A stretch of 64,000 nucleotides of DNA from Latrodectus hesperus (lineage: Eukaryota; Arthropoda; Arachnida; Araneae; Theridiidae). Position numbers and translations under genes: made by a program. Shown here piece after piece: positions 12,301 to 26,943 of the stretch. Below the pieces are notes generated by a model that saw nothing but the letters and a program-made list of their open reading frames with translations, made no database searches and had not been told where the DNA came from. Numbering within the stretch: position 1 is the first letter of the stretch; each line of letters begins with the position of its first letter. The DNA is taken from positions 44,019,777-44,083,776 of the forward strand of contig CM075862.1 of assembly GCA_037975125.1 (NCBI GenBank), given 5' to 3'.

Positions 12301-13981
12301 GAAGTTTAGAGGATATATCGAAGGTTCAGAAGTTACTGTGGCATCTGACCACCAACCTTTAAAATGGCTCTTAAGCCTCAAATCTCCCACAGGTCGTCTT
12401 GCAAGATGGGCATTGCAATTACAATCTTACAACCTTAAAATAGAATACATTCCAGGTAAAGCGAACGTCATTGCTGATATGCTTTCCCGCCCAAATTGTG
12501 TACATGAAAGAGCAACCTGCGAAATCTGCACAATTATCGTTGATTTGCCCGCCAAAACAGCAAGCGATCTGCGTGCAGAACAAATGAAGGATGGCGATGT
12601 AAAGAAAATAATAGATAGTTTTGAAAGTAATTCAAAAGACGAAAATTTTGCAAATTGGACTCAAAGAGGTTATATTATGAATCAAGGTGTATTATATCAT
12701 TATTCCGAAGAATCTGACTCGGAGGAAGCACAATTAGTAGTTCCTAATCATGAGCGTGAAAGAGTACTGAAAGAACATCATGATGCTCCAACAGCAGGCC
12801 ATTATGGTGCAGATGGTACATATCAAAGAGTTTCTAAAAGATATTATTTCCCAGGAATGCGAAAATATATTACAAACTATGTTAAAAATTGCCTTGATTG
12901 TAATAGGTTCAAACCATCAAATCAAAAACCTGCAGGCTTATTGAGAACTCCAATCTACTCACAACGTTTTGAAACTTTGGCCATCGACTTGTTTGGTCCC
13001 TTGCCTGAGTCCCCAGAAGGGAAAAAATGGATTTTCATTGTGGAAGATACTGCAACAAAATGGGTAGAACTTTTCGCACTGAAAAACGCTACCGCGAGAG
13101 AGTGTGCTACTGTGTTGATGGAAGAAGTATTCCTGCGTTTCGGAATTCCAAGAAGACTGATAAGTGACAATGGTTCACAGTTTGTCAGTGCAGTTCTTCA
13201 ACAGGTTTGTCATCTTCTTGACATAAAACAAATACTTACTCCAGTTTATTGCCCACAAGCTAATCCTGTTGAGCGGAAGAATAGAGATCTCAAACCGAGA
13301 TTGGCAATTTTGGTTGGAGACAAGCACACTGAATGGGTACAAAAACTTCCGACAATACGTTTTGCATTGAACACAGCTGTATGTGACTCGACAGAACACA
13401 CGGCTGCGTTTCTACAATTCGGAAGAGAACTTAGAACCCCTGATGATATCCAACATGATTTGCGCACAGTTATTCACAATGACAACTTCGTAGCGGAAAT
13501 AACTCCATATTTGAGAAAATTTGCAAATATTTCAAAAGAGATTAAAGACATTGTTGAACAAAAACAAGATCAAAGGAAGAAATATGCTGATCAGGATAGA
13601 AGAAAAGGTCACCAGTTCAAACCTGGAGATCAAGTATGGGTAACCTTACATCCTCATAGCAACAAAGCAAAAAAGATAACAGCCAAATTTGCACCTCGTC
13701 GAGATGGACCGTATATTATATTTGCACAACGTTCCCCAACAAGCTACGAAATTGCCAGCCTGGACCAACCCAATATTTCTCTTGGAGCCTATCACACATC
13801 TGCTCTACGTCCATGCCTAGAAGCCCACAAAACCTCAAATGTGCCAACAAATCCTATTAAAAGAAGGGGTCGACCTCCTAAGACACCTCAAACAAACAAC
13901 TTGCCAAGAAGTAAGCAACCGTCAAACTTTTCGCCTGGCTACTCGTCGAGACGACTTCGCAGCCAGAGGGGGAGCCTGTGA
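9371..13981 (+). CDS. Gag-Pol polyprotein of a Ty3/gypsy retrotransposon, single open frame (1,536 aa)
   Basis: The protein encapsidates, reverse-transcribes and integrates the element's RNA. The first ATG of the open frame is at 9371. The frame opens upstream at 9221 without another ATG. Domains from the N-terminus: a charged, probably coiled-coil Gag segment (about 40-105); a capsid-like region (about 120-290) with WNDFYFEIQNYF; a knuckle CYNCRTPGYIKSNCPNC (about 340) in which the CCHC histidine position is Tyr; a retropepsin with VDTAATHTIAG (Asp about 396); RT with LCIDYRKLN, PFGLKTAPATFQ and YLDD (about 778-781); RNase H with RSDASNYALG, TEREALAVIWA, SDHQPLKWLL and ADMLSRP; integrase with a HHCC finger ending NCLDCNRF and acidic triad at about D1206, D1266 and E1301 (34 residues between the last two). 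A GPYII module and a basic KRRGRPPK tail follow. Gag and Pol are fused with no frameshift or stop between them. The stop codon TGA (13979-13981) lies inside the 3' LTR. All catalytic acidic residues are present. Confidence 0.95.
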   Translation: MAYLAKGRKEDLILLAEELGLDIGNNMKVIQLKDLIVKSDKYDEELTKNLLSSIIEERVSKEEQERLASERITQEKQIEEARIEKERAHELEVLKLQLEVQKLSSLSAVLPIQSNDLPKLELKKLIPNFNAKEDDISLFLNLFERQLKFLKIPENQWIAYLVGVLPSDVTKIIAREPEEKAENYKYIKEILLKRFKLSAERFRHLFVTHKKNPDSTWNDFYFEIQNYFENWIKEGKVDTFEKLKDLMITDQIKKKCPPEFKEHFLDEWGDITSPTDLVEKLDAYDNLRHKANKEGPSVINKKQLPQTREEYPRFNSVRKNVKGGNIDQLKQDKPSPVFCYNCRTPGYIKSNCPNCSKSEKNPARFHSIKLNSLSTSNQMAILNININGMWGTAYVDTAATHTIAGETLYHLLREQGIHFQKSVLDITLADGSHSKKEVHKAFVKVWIQRRRFSIPIFAIPDAQRNNTLLGIDFIEKTGIVLNLKEHSWHFSDRPHKTFSFAKLDVPVNCGSLQPDSQDHSSEIEINTNPTKQWEDLSEDNSFIDLNTTLPENSFILQTEFAKQCSNFIGSKSDESSMFLRSDEGENLNSNQRRQLNALLKEYENIFQQGGEATTYIEHRIDTGDSAPIASPPYRLSPARKDILRKEIEKLLALGIIEECDSAYASPVVLIPKPNGEFRLCIDYRKLNAVTKSDPYPLPRMDDLLHNAKQTSFMTTIDLRSGYYQINVRPQDKDKTAFVCQLGVFRFNRMPFGLKTAPATFQRLMDIFRNGLKVNTLAYLDDIIVLSPTFESHIQDLRLVFERLKLFNLRANREKCNFSCAKVKYLGHYITNSGIEVDPAKVEAIISIPSPKNVKQVQSFLQTCSWYRRYIPQFAEISYPLSNLTKKRTTWMWGEKEQSAFEFLKKCLISPPILKQMDESKPFVIRSDASNYALGAVLLQGQGPEEHPIEYASRLLTSAERNYSTTEREALAVIWALEKFRGYIEGSEVTVASDHQPLKWLLSLKSPTGRLARWALQLQSYNLKIEYIPGKANVIADMLSRPNCVHERATCEICTIIVDLPAKTASDLRAEQMKDGDVKKIIDSFESNSKDENFANWTQRGYIMNQGVLYHYSEESDSEEAQLVVPNHERERVLKEHHDAPTAGHYGADGTYQRVSKRYYFPGMRKYITNYVKNCLDCNRFKPSNQKPAGLLRTPIYSQRFETLAIDLFGPLPESPEGKKWIFIVEDTATKWVELFALKNATARECATVLMEEVFLRFGIPRRLISDNGSQFVSAVLQQVCHLLDIKQILTPVYCPQANPVERKNRDLKPRLAILVGDKHTEWVQKLPTIRFALNTAVCDSTEHTAAFLQFGRELRTPDDIQHDLRTVIHNDNFVAEITPYLRKFANISKEIKDIVEQKQDQRKKYADQDRRKGHQFKPGDQVWVTLHPHSNKAKKITAKFAPRRDGPYIIFAQRSPTSYEIASLDQPNISLGAYHTSALRPCLEAHKTSNVPTNPIKRRGRPPKTPQTNNLPRSKQPSNFSPGYSSRRLRSQRGSL
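13965..13974 (+). promoter_or_regulatory. Polypurine tract
   Basis: AGAGGGGGAG sits three bases before the 3' LTR (the intervening CC ends at 13976). This is the usual place for the plus-strand primer. It is also coding here, as it lies in the last codons of gag-pol (SQRGSL). Confidence 0.85.
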
Positions 13982-14199
13982 CACTTCACTCTCTCTCTCT
14001 CTCTTCCTTTCCGAGAGCGCCCCTGGCGGGGAGAAGGAAAGACAATCAGTTAGGCTATTGTTTTCGAACTCGCAACATGTGCTTTAATCATCCTTTTCAT
14101 TTTGTGTTTCTGTTTGTATTGTGTGTAACTAAACTTTGAATGATTAAATTATTGTTACACTAAAGGCTGTTTTGATTATACCCACAACCACCGGACACA
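13977..14199 (+). repeat. 3' LTR of the gypsy element (223 bp)
   Basis: Same sequence and length as the 5' LTR, including the (CT)8 tract. Its first bases, TGTGA, supply the stop codon of gag-pol. Ends CCGGACACA and is followed by AAAG, matching the four bases before the 5' LTR. Confidence 0.95.
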
Positions 14200-14203
14200 A
14201 AAG

Positions 14204-14443
14204 CTATTTATAAAATAAATTTTTCATACTTTTAGAAATAAGAAAACTCATTTAAATTCAACAAAAAACGCGTAATTAACATTTTTCCTTTATATTTCGG
14301 AAATGTTTTGACTTGCTATGCGTACCGGCTGAAGTATGAAAGAGTCAATGTCTTTATAATTATGATTTTAACTGACACAAAATTTAGAATCTCAGTCTGA
14401 AAGTAGGCGGATTAACTAAGAAAGTTTCTGGTGGAATCTTTTT

Positions 14444-14529
<86 letters not shown>

Positions 14530-15750
14530 TTTTTATTAATTAGATTTTGATTGCACTTTTGTATTTTGTATTTTTAATGTCATAATTTCTCGATTTCAGA
14601 ATGTTTAAGTAAAAAAACGTAAAAAAAATAAATAAATAAATAAAAATAATCCACCTTATTTTTTGAAGAAAGTATACAACTCTTACTGGTCTGGACTTTA
14701 AGAAATACCAAGTTAGAAATTTTATAAAGATAAACAGAAACATAACATTCATTAAAACCCATGAATTAAACCAAACATGCATTAATCTAAAAAATTTTAG
14801 ATTTTTTATATAAAATGTACATAAGATAGAGTTTTGTTAATAATTAATTCTGATTAATAAGTAAGTAATATTTGCTGAATTAATTCTTCAGTCAAATGCG
14901 TATTTTTTGTCATCAAATATTTTTTGATGTTGTTGTTATAAGAAGGTATCAACACATAATTCGATTCGATATCAATGATTACAGAAACTTACAACCAAAA
15001 ACACATGCATTTTACACTTTTAAAAGAATACATAAATAATCTGTGTGTGGAAAATATTCTTTAGAAGCGTAATATAGGAAAACCCAAAATGTCAGAATAG
15101 TATTTTTATAATGTAAATTATATTATATGAAATTAAACAGGTATAAAAAAATTGTTTCATTCTTTAACAGCTCTTTAATTTTTATAAGTTCACTTTGACT
15201 TTTGAGGTGGCAGATGTAGATTTTTCAAACAGATTTATCAGATTTAATACCTAATTAGTATGATTTGCTTGTCTGATGGCTTGAAGCAATTGGAAGGTAT
15301 TGGGAAAAGGAAAGTATTGTAAAAAAATGGGAATTGCGAATATTACTTTAAAAACGTGTTTAGGCTGACACTGATGAAAACCTAACTGTCTTGTCTGAAG
15401 ACGTTATGAATTTTAATATATAAAATGTGAAAAAATGAAATTGTTACTTATCATAGAAATTTTAAACCTGTTTTTTATTTTGCACTATTTAGATTTGCTC
15501 CAGTTGTCGTCATATGATTTATCTTTGTTCATAAGGTCTAATTCAAACGAGCTGAAGGATTTAAAATGAGTTTGGACTCATTAATAGCATTCATATCCGA
15601 GGATAAAAGTCGAATCCATAAACTGTTCAACTGAAGACCAGAGACTGATTTGCTTAGTTTTTATTGCTGTGAATTTATTTTTCTTCTTTTGTAATTTTAA
15701 TTTTTATATACTTCGAAAACACATAACAAATATATAAGGCGTATGGTAAT
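14204..15750. other. AT-rich sequence without a gene
   Basis: Contains the (TA)n tract at 14447-14526 and a short GTTGTTGTT run at 14931. Small open frames on the minus strand at 14540-14782 consist of low-complexity Ile/Phe/Tyr codons and have no known domain. Confidence 0.6.
14447..14526. repeat. (TA)n microsatellite, about 80 bp
   Basis: Uninterrupted alternation of T and A after TTTTTCC, ending at AAATTTTTTATT. Confidence 0.97.
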
Positions 15751-15756
15751 AAATAC

Positions 15757-16790
15757 TCAATTCCAATACAGATATTTATACGGTAAATTGATAGCTTCTG
15801 AATAAATCGTGTATAGACCATTAAAATTTGTTATACCAGGAAAACAATGAAATGCAAACAACGAAATGATACTTGTTTGATAAGTATAGTATAAAGATAA
15901 TTGATTAAATTTTGAAGAAATTTGGAAACATAGATTCTGAGAAAAATTGATACCCAAAACAACAATCCCTGGCAGGAGTAATAGCCCTTAAAGTCTTGAC
16001 ATTGACTCTGAAAGACATTAAAAAGATGTACAACTGTTTCACTTTGATTGTAGCTTCAATATGATGCCCCAATTCATTGACCATATGTCTGTAGTAGGGT
16101 AGTAAGCTAATCTGATTTTGATCGTAAACAAGATACTTCCGGTCGGTGGAGAACATGTCGACTACGGCAGCAAATGAATATTTACTTGATCAAGGAAGTT
16201 CCGTTCAATACCAGCAATATGTGGCCGCGCAATGTTCTGCTGAAACGTAGCGTTTAGTATGGTTCGAATAAAGAGTACATCCACAAACCTCAACAAAAGT
16301 GTAACGATCATTTTTCCAAGTCCTGGCCAGTAATGACAAGAAGGGTCTAAAACGAGTATCTAATAGCACTCCATGCAATTTACTAAGGTGATAAGCCAAT
16401 ATGATTACGACGAATACACACTGACAATGTGCGTTTACCACGATACCATTATTTAAAATACTGTAAACATAAATAGAATTTATACAAAGTATGATATGTA
16501 AATGCCACGCCATTCTTGAATCAAGATTCGTTTTTGATCGCACATCTGAAACTTCTCCTGATTGTGATGAAGTGATGGTTTCCAAGCTCATAATCAGCAT
16601 GTCCTTTTGATTGCAAACAATGTCGAATTATTAAGGCAGACACTTGTTGATTTATAAATGACCCTATTTGTGGACTTGGAGCACGTAGTGAATAGCTGTA
16701 CCATCCTTTAAGACTATATAGGCAATACGTTTGTCTTTTCAAAAATCAGTAAAAGTAAGATACTGAGTTCCAATATAATGTTTGGTATGG
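15757..16790 (-). pseudogene. Possible decayed gene, unrecognised
   Basis: Four overlapping open stretches of 62-131 codons lie on the minus strand in different frames (16521-16742, 16205-16600, 15905-16156, 15757-15957). Read in order they form an almost continuous run of non-repetitive protein sequence, in contrast to the surrounding stop-rich DNA. The 16205-16600 stretch contains hydrophobic, membrane-like segments (HIILCINSIYVYSIL, CVFVVIILAYHL). This would fit a frameshifted membrane-protein or chemoreceptor pseudogene, but I recognise no family motif, intron boundaries or start. Base composition is slightly less AT-rich than the flanks. It may also be chance. Confidence 0.3.
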
Positions 16791-18119
16791 CCATCCTGAA
16801 TTCATCTATTCCCTCTATTCTATAGGTAGAAATAAAATTTTGAAAGACACGAGCAAGAATACAGAACTATAAAATCATAGTTCTTATAGGCTATACTTCG
16901 ATCCTTATCAATGTCAAAAATATGTTAATAAGCTATTCTCCTAAACCAAGACATCACAATTGTTCACCAAACAGCAAATTTCAAATTCAGTTTGTGCATA
17001 AGAACACTGTGGTGCAATTTTTCATTAAACGCATTATAGATATCGTTGCCACTGTTTATTTTACATGATTGGGTTGAAAAGGTGATCATTTGCATATCAT
17101 AGTCTCTTTAAGTAGCGTAAGCTTTACGTGTGTAGTGTATCGCCTTCTATGTGATGGAATTTTAATGTCCAACCTATATTTTTATGCACATTACTACGTC
17201 TAGTAATGAAGGTTTTTATATCAATTTCTGTGCTGTAAATTATGTTAATCGTACTTAAATACGTTTTGTTTCTATTTTTCACTTAATCCTTTAATACAAT
17301 ACTAATAGTGTGATGTAAACACAAATTTCTAATACTAAGTCTGTATTTATATATCGATATTGTACTAAATTTCAGGACACGTTAATTTCTAAATTCCACG
17401 TTTTTAGAACACGAAAATTTTAAAATTGTGTTATACTATTATTTATATTGTTGAATAGTAATTAATGTATTCAAAATAATTTGCAATAACTAGTAACACA
17501 TATTTTTTCAATAATAAATGTGCCCCTATAAGGGAAATAATGAGAATCACTGGACTAGATTAATTTTCTTTATGTCGAAACTTAATGCTTGTAGGATATG
17601 GAAATTTTTTCCAAGGAAGATATTCCATTTTTGTCTACTACATATTTAAAAACTAGATTGATTTCTCAACAGGAAACTTAAATGTAAAGAACTATACCCA
17701 CTTCTCAAATAAATAGTGCCCTTTACTCAGTTTAATAACAGTAAAATTTAACATTTTTGAGTAAACCACTAAAAAATCGTATGCTTGAGAAAAATGTAGT
17801 GTTGAAATAATATTTTTCTGCATACCCGCTGCTAAGTAATATAGTAAGTTAAAATTATGCAACACAGAGGAAAATAGGAAAATAGCAAAGGGAAAATTAT
17901 AACATGTAAAAAGTTAAATAAAATTTGACGACAAGCTTTTTTTTAATCACATTAATTTTAAAATAATTTATTCTTAACTATACGTAATCAAAATTTCTCA
18001 ATTTCTTTCATTTATTAAACGTGATATTCTTCACTATTTTTCTTCGATTACAAGAAGAATGAGATTTGAAATAGAATATATTTCTGGATTTTTTTAACAA
18101 TTAATAATTTCCCGTTTCC
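16791..18119. other. AT-rich sequence, one orphan transposon-like end
   Basis: No gene was seen. A hAT-like terminus lies at about 17520-17554 on the minus strand and is listed separately. The rest is stop-rich in all frames. Confidence 0.55.
17520..17554 (-). repeat. Orphan hAT-like terminal sequence
   Basis: On the minus strand this reads CAGTGATTCTCATTATTTCC followed by CTTATAGGGGC. The opening CAGTGATTCTCA fits the CAGNG-TTCTCA consensus of many hAT ends. If so, the element body would extend toward lower coordinates. No matching second end was found down to 14.2 kb. Confidence 0.4.
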
Positions 18120-19600
18120 AATCAAGGAAAGAACGGCGGCCTATCTGAATTCAGGCTGTTATAAAAGGATTTTTAGTCTTTTTCCTATTTGGCACAAACG
18201 AAGATTAAGACAAACAAACAATTAAAATTAATTCGAAAGTGGTAATTGACGATTAGTCGGCTGTGGATACGTGACAAATGAAGAGAGAACCGCTCCCGGG
18301 TTGAGATTTCTTCGAGAAAGCCTTGGCCCACGCAACCCTCTTTTGGCTAACTCCTCCCCCCACGCGCAGCTCTTTGGGGGTACAAGCTTAAATTGAGCCT
18401 TACAATTCCCTTTTAATGTTTTTAATGTTTTCTCAGCTAAATGGAGCGGAAGAATTCCAGCGAGCCTTCCCCCTTTCTCCTTTGTAATGACCCTAAAATT
18501 AAAGCGTTTCTGCAGTTTTCTTTCCGAATCTTATAACCACTTTCCTACTCTTCGGGAGAGAGGGGAAGAGCGAAATGTCCAAGCATTTAAGAAAATCTTA
18601 ACTTTTAAAATATATATATAGGATTTTTAACTCAGTACCTATGTAGTGCCCACTGTCGGTGGGGGGGGAGGGGTATAAATGGAGGATTGTTATTGGTCTG
18701 GGTTGTTTCCTACTAGTCGTTAAGCAAGACCCCCACGATTTGGAAGTACTTTACACTTCATTGTGTTTTTCCTCCTTTGATCGCACTGGCTTTAATCGGC
18801 GGCAGCAAGCGATTTTCCTGTAGCACGGAAACCTACTCTAATGTGCCACCATTAACGCATCGACCCCTGCACCTCCCCTCTATTCGAAATTAATGGGCAA
18901 AACTGCAAAGGAGTTTCTCATCCCTGCTGGGCCTGCCCTCTGTGGAAGGATTTCTTAAGTACAGATTTTTCCGGTACGAAATCTTTAATGTGGAAATAAC
19001 GTTTAACTTTCTTTAATGCTAACAAATGAAAAACCATCCACGCGCCCTCCTTCTTCTCTGCTAAGCCGATAAACGTTCGAACTTTTCGACTGTCGACGGT
19101 TATAAGGCGTTTTTGGGGGACTATTTTCGGATATTGTCAATGACATCGTTTGCCATCGGAGAATATCTGCCGCGAGAAAGGGTTTAATGGGGAGATAAAA
19201 ATTTGAGAAGCATTTTTGGAGCAAAAATGTTCCTCGGATGTACTTCCATGTTCGAGAGAATCGCTCGGGAAAACTTGACTTCCGATTCACGAGTAAGTAC
19301 GCATAAAAGTCATTATTGAGCTGCTTAACAGATCCTTAAGATCGCTTCCGAAAAGCTTCCGATCTTTCCCCGGAACAATTGGATTTAAAAATGCATTCCA
19401 TAAACAGCCTTCGGTGCGGAAGAAGAAGTATGGCGTTAAGAAAACTGAGAAAGACATCGCGGAATATTTCTTCGGGAGCAATTAAACTCCCCCTGAGAGT
19501 TCCGGAAGAGAGACGTTGTTTTGCTTTTGTCGAGCTGGAACTCTTTAAATGACACTTTTTAAAGAAAACTTGCTCGATGTTGTTCATTTATAACACATTT
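18120..19600. other. GC-richer unique island with a TATA-like site
   Basis: This 1.5-kb stretch is visibly less AT-rich than the surrounding DNA, non-repetitive and without a credible long frame. It contains GGGGTATAAATGGAGG, with TATAAA at 18674-18679, next to a nine-G run. It could be a promoter, untranslated exon or conserved non-coding block. Three short minus-strand open frames at 19003-19587 overlap each other in different frames and carry no known domain. Confidence 0.35.
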
Positions 19601-23125
<3,525 letters not shown>

Positions 23126-23595
23126 GTTAAGTAGTCACCCTAACGGTAAACTCCCAGTGTTTAATTAACACTTGTTATTTATTCCACTTAATTGTATACT
23201 TAATTAAAATAGAACACCAAAGTTTTTAAATAATAATAATCATATGATGCTATATTTAATTACCACTAATAATTCAGAAATTTAGGTTTCTATGCGACAA
23301 AATTGTTACTTTAGCAATAAATAAGATAAAACAATTTTGCTTAAAGCAATTATAAAGTTTTCTGATGGATAATTATCTATAACAAATTCAAATTAATGAA
23401 ATTATGCATTGTAATATGACTATTATATAATAGTACCTCAAAATACTATATAAATTGTATTCATATTTATGTTTAATTTTTAAATATGCTAAGTGATTAG
23501 TTGTAAAATACGAAATATTGTGAAAAATGTATGAAAATACTTTCTTTTCTTAACTGTGAATTTTGTGCAACCATGTATAACTTTTATTTTCGGAA
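23126..23595. other. AT-rich sequence without a gene
   Basis: Nothing recognised on either strand. Confidence 0.55.
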
Positions 23596-24290
23596 AATAG
23601 CATATCTACACAATACAGTTTTTATTCAAAAAGCGGATTGATAAAATATTTTTCTGCAAGAAATACAAATGTTCAAATTCCAATGGCATTACCGAGTAAC
23701 AAAAGAAAAAGTATCCATCCGAAGAGGACGGGTCCTCCACGTCCGAAGCATTACAACAGACGTCAAGCGAAGAGCCCTTCCACTTCAATAGCGTGTCCCC
23801 TTTGTACTCAAAGTTTCCACACCAGGTCTGTCCCCTATAAGCCCCACTCTCCGGAGTACTAAGAAATGGAAGACCAGGGCCGAGAAAGCACTCCACTGAC
23901 ATCTTCTGCCAAGCCGCAATCCCGAAACCCATGTTGCATAAGAGTGGGGGTGCCTCTGGGTTGTCATATCCAATAGCTTGGGCTATAGGGACCACTAAGA
24001 GACCCTTCGGAGACTGGGGGTGGGGGTACTCTTAGACGAGAGAGGGAGGGAATGCAGGGCACAAAGGTCCATCTCGACTCTCCAGAGGGAGCTGCTGATA
24101 ACCAGGAGAGATGGTGTGTCCTTAGGGCTGGGATGGATAGGCAGGGGAGGGGATGGGCTGTCGAGGGGATGACGGGCGGATTGAAGTGGCCTCTGGTAGA
24201 GTGGTTTTATATGCAAATGTCATATCGTAAAGTAACGCTAGGCCTGAAAGAGGAATGTCTACGTATTTCTGCGGCCGTTTAAATAGGTTT
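23596..24290. other. GC-rich island of unknown nature
   Basis: About 700 bases of near-balanced composition in an AT-rich setting. Open frames exist on both strands (129 codons at 23606-23995 minus, 76 at 24052-24282 plus), but neither shows a known motif, signal peptide or splice pattern. Purine-rich strings (AGAGAGGGAGGG) are common. It could be an untranslated exon, a regulatory block or an unfamiliar repeat. Confidence 0.3.
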
Positions 24291-24815
24291 ATTTGGTATG
24301 CAAGTATGCTTAATATGATATCGAAGAGTCAATATTCAGTTCTGGAATGTGGTCCCTTTATAACAGATTGAGGGAGCTGGCCTTTCCGATTAATAGGAAT
24401 TGTTTGCTTGCAGAGTTATTGGCAGTTTGTTGGATGAAAGTGGTTGAGAAATTCATTAGAAGGAATTTAATTCTTATATCTGAAATTCCATTATATATAA
24501 TTAGGATATATTACTAAATTTTTCAGCTATTACGTTTCAATAGTTTCTCCTTTTTATTATGCTCTTTAACCACAATTGATTATTTTGGTATTCTTAAAGA
24601 AAAAAGTACTTCTTAAAACACCTGCAAATTTACAATTACTTATTTTAGTTTAAATTTATATATTTAACGTCTGTATATATAATTATTTATTTTAATTGAA
24701 ATAAATAACTTTTCTCACACAGATGTTAAAATAGTATATGACTAATTTGAATAATTTTCTTTAAAATAATGGCACACAATACATAGAAGGAGACTCGTGA
24801 AGTTAAATGTCCAAA
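24291..24815. other. AT-rich sequence without a gene
   Basis: Nothing recognised on either strand. Confidence 0.55.
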
Positions 24816-24965
24816 ATCGCTTATCGCTCAGTGGTCAAGAGGGCTAGTTAAAGCATGGTTTAAAATGGATACCGAGCCACAACAAACATCCGTGCCTGAG
24901 ATAGGAATCGAACCCTCAGTCCTATGAACCGAAGTCTTAAGCGCTAACCATTTGGTTGCCAGCTT
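24816..24965 (-). repeat. tRNA-like SINE fragment
   Basis: The minus strand from 24965 contains TGGTTAGCGCTTAAGAC (A-box-like) followed about 35 bases later by GGGTTCGATTCC (B box), the spacing of a tRNA-type internal promoter. Acceptor-stem pairing is poor, so this is a tRNA-derived repeat rather than a functional tRNA gene. A second A-box-like CTCAGTGGTCAAGAGG lies on the plus strand at about 24828. The 3' end of the element is not defined. Confidence 0.5.
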
Positions 24966-25262
24966 AAACATTGAAGAAAGCTGTAACTTCAAGAAGTATC
25001 AAAATTATATACAAATGCATTTTTAAATCAAAGATCATATTTTGATTTTAAATTTTACTAATACATACCGTAAATTTTCTTATAACAATGACTACGATAA
25101 GAATAATCAGAAATAATTGTACATTTATTATACATTAACCTCTTGAGAAATTTCTATTAATAATATGTGAATATATACAATTACGTTTTAATTAATATAA
25201 TTATTGTATTAATATTTCATATTATATGAAATAAACAAAATGTCTATCAACCAGAAAATTTT
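24966..25262. other. AT-rich sequence without a gene
   Basis: Nothing recognised on either strand. Confidence 0.5.
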
Positions 25263-25575
25263 ATATAGTTTTATTGCCGCCCAACTTGTCTAGTGGTCAG
25301 AGTGCCTGACTGCGGATAGGGAGGTCCTGAGTTCGAATTCCGATTCGGGCATGGATATACTTTCTCTCTCTACCTATCCTGCCTTTGTCCTTTCCTTGTA
25401 TGAATGGGTTGTGAAGGGTTGCCTACCCTATAAACGGGTACCTATAGCACGTGTGTACAGAAGAAGTCGGACTCCACACCAAATATGGTTCAGTTGGAAA
25501 AGTGGAGCAGCGCATCTCATAATGCCAGATTAGTTGGCACTAGACAACAACCACAACAGCAACATATGGTTTTAT
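25263..25575 (+). repeat. tRNA-derived SINE with target-site duplication and (CAA)n-type tail
   Basis: The 5' end is a tRNA-like head: CTAGTGGTCAGAGTGCCTGA (A-box region) and GAGTTCGAATTCC (B box) ending GATTCGGGCATGG. A body of about 190 bases follows and then the tail ACAACAACCACAACAGCAAC. It is bounded by ATATAGTTTTAT (25263-25274) and ATATGGTTTTAT (25564-25575), a 12-bp duplication with one difference. Pol III would transcribe it from the internal boxes. It needs a LINE's enzymes to move. Two relatives lie at 40464-40720 and 40874-41126. A 60-codon open frame inside it is fortuitous. Confidence 0.85.
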
Positions 25576-26890
<1,315 letters not shown>

Positions 26891-26903
26891 TAGTGATATA
26901 TAT

Positions 26904-26909
26904 AAAGTA

Positions 26910-26943
<34 letters not shown>

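Larger units (their letters stand above)
7345..14203 (+). mobile_element. Complete Ty3/gypsy LTR retrotransposon with 4-bp target duplication
   Basis: The element runs from 7349 to 14199 and is flanked on both sides by AAAG (7345-7348 and 14200-14203). Order: 5' LTR, primer binding site, a leader of about 1.8 kb, one gag-pol frame, polypurine tract, 3' LTR. Domain order protease-RT-RNase H-integrase and the GPY motif in the integrase tail place it in Ty3/gypsy (Metaviridae). No envelope gene follows the integrase, because the reading frame ends inside the 3' LTR. By eye the two LTRs are identical over 223 bp and the frame has no stop, so the insertion is recent on an evolutionary scale. Confidence 0.95.

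Noticed and set aside
9355..13467. Minus-strand and alternate-frame open stretches inside gag-pol
   Set aside because: They are shadows of the long coding frame with no motif of their own.
13839..14087. Possible env or accessory frame after gag-pol
   Set aside because: It overlaps gag-pol in another frame and runs into the LTR (CT)n, giving Ser-Leu repeats. No signal peptide or transmembrane segment was seen.
25275..25350. Functional tRNA gene
   Set aside because: A and B boxes are present, but the acceptor arms pair poorly, and the sequence continues into a SINE body with tail and target duplication.
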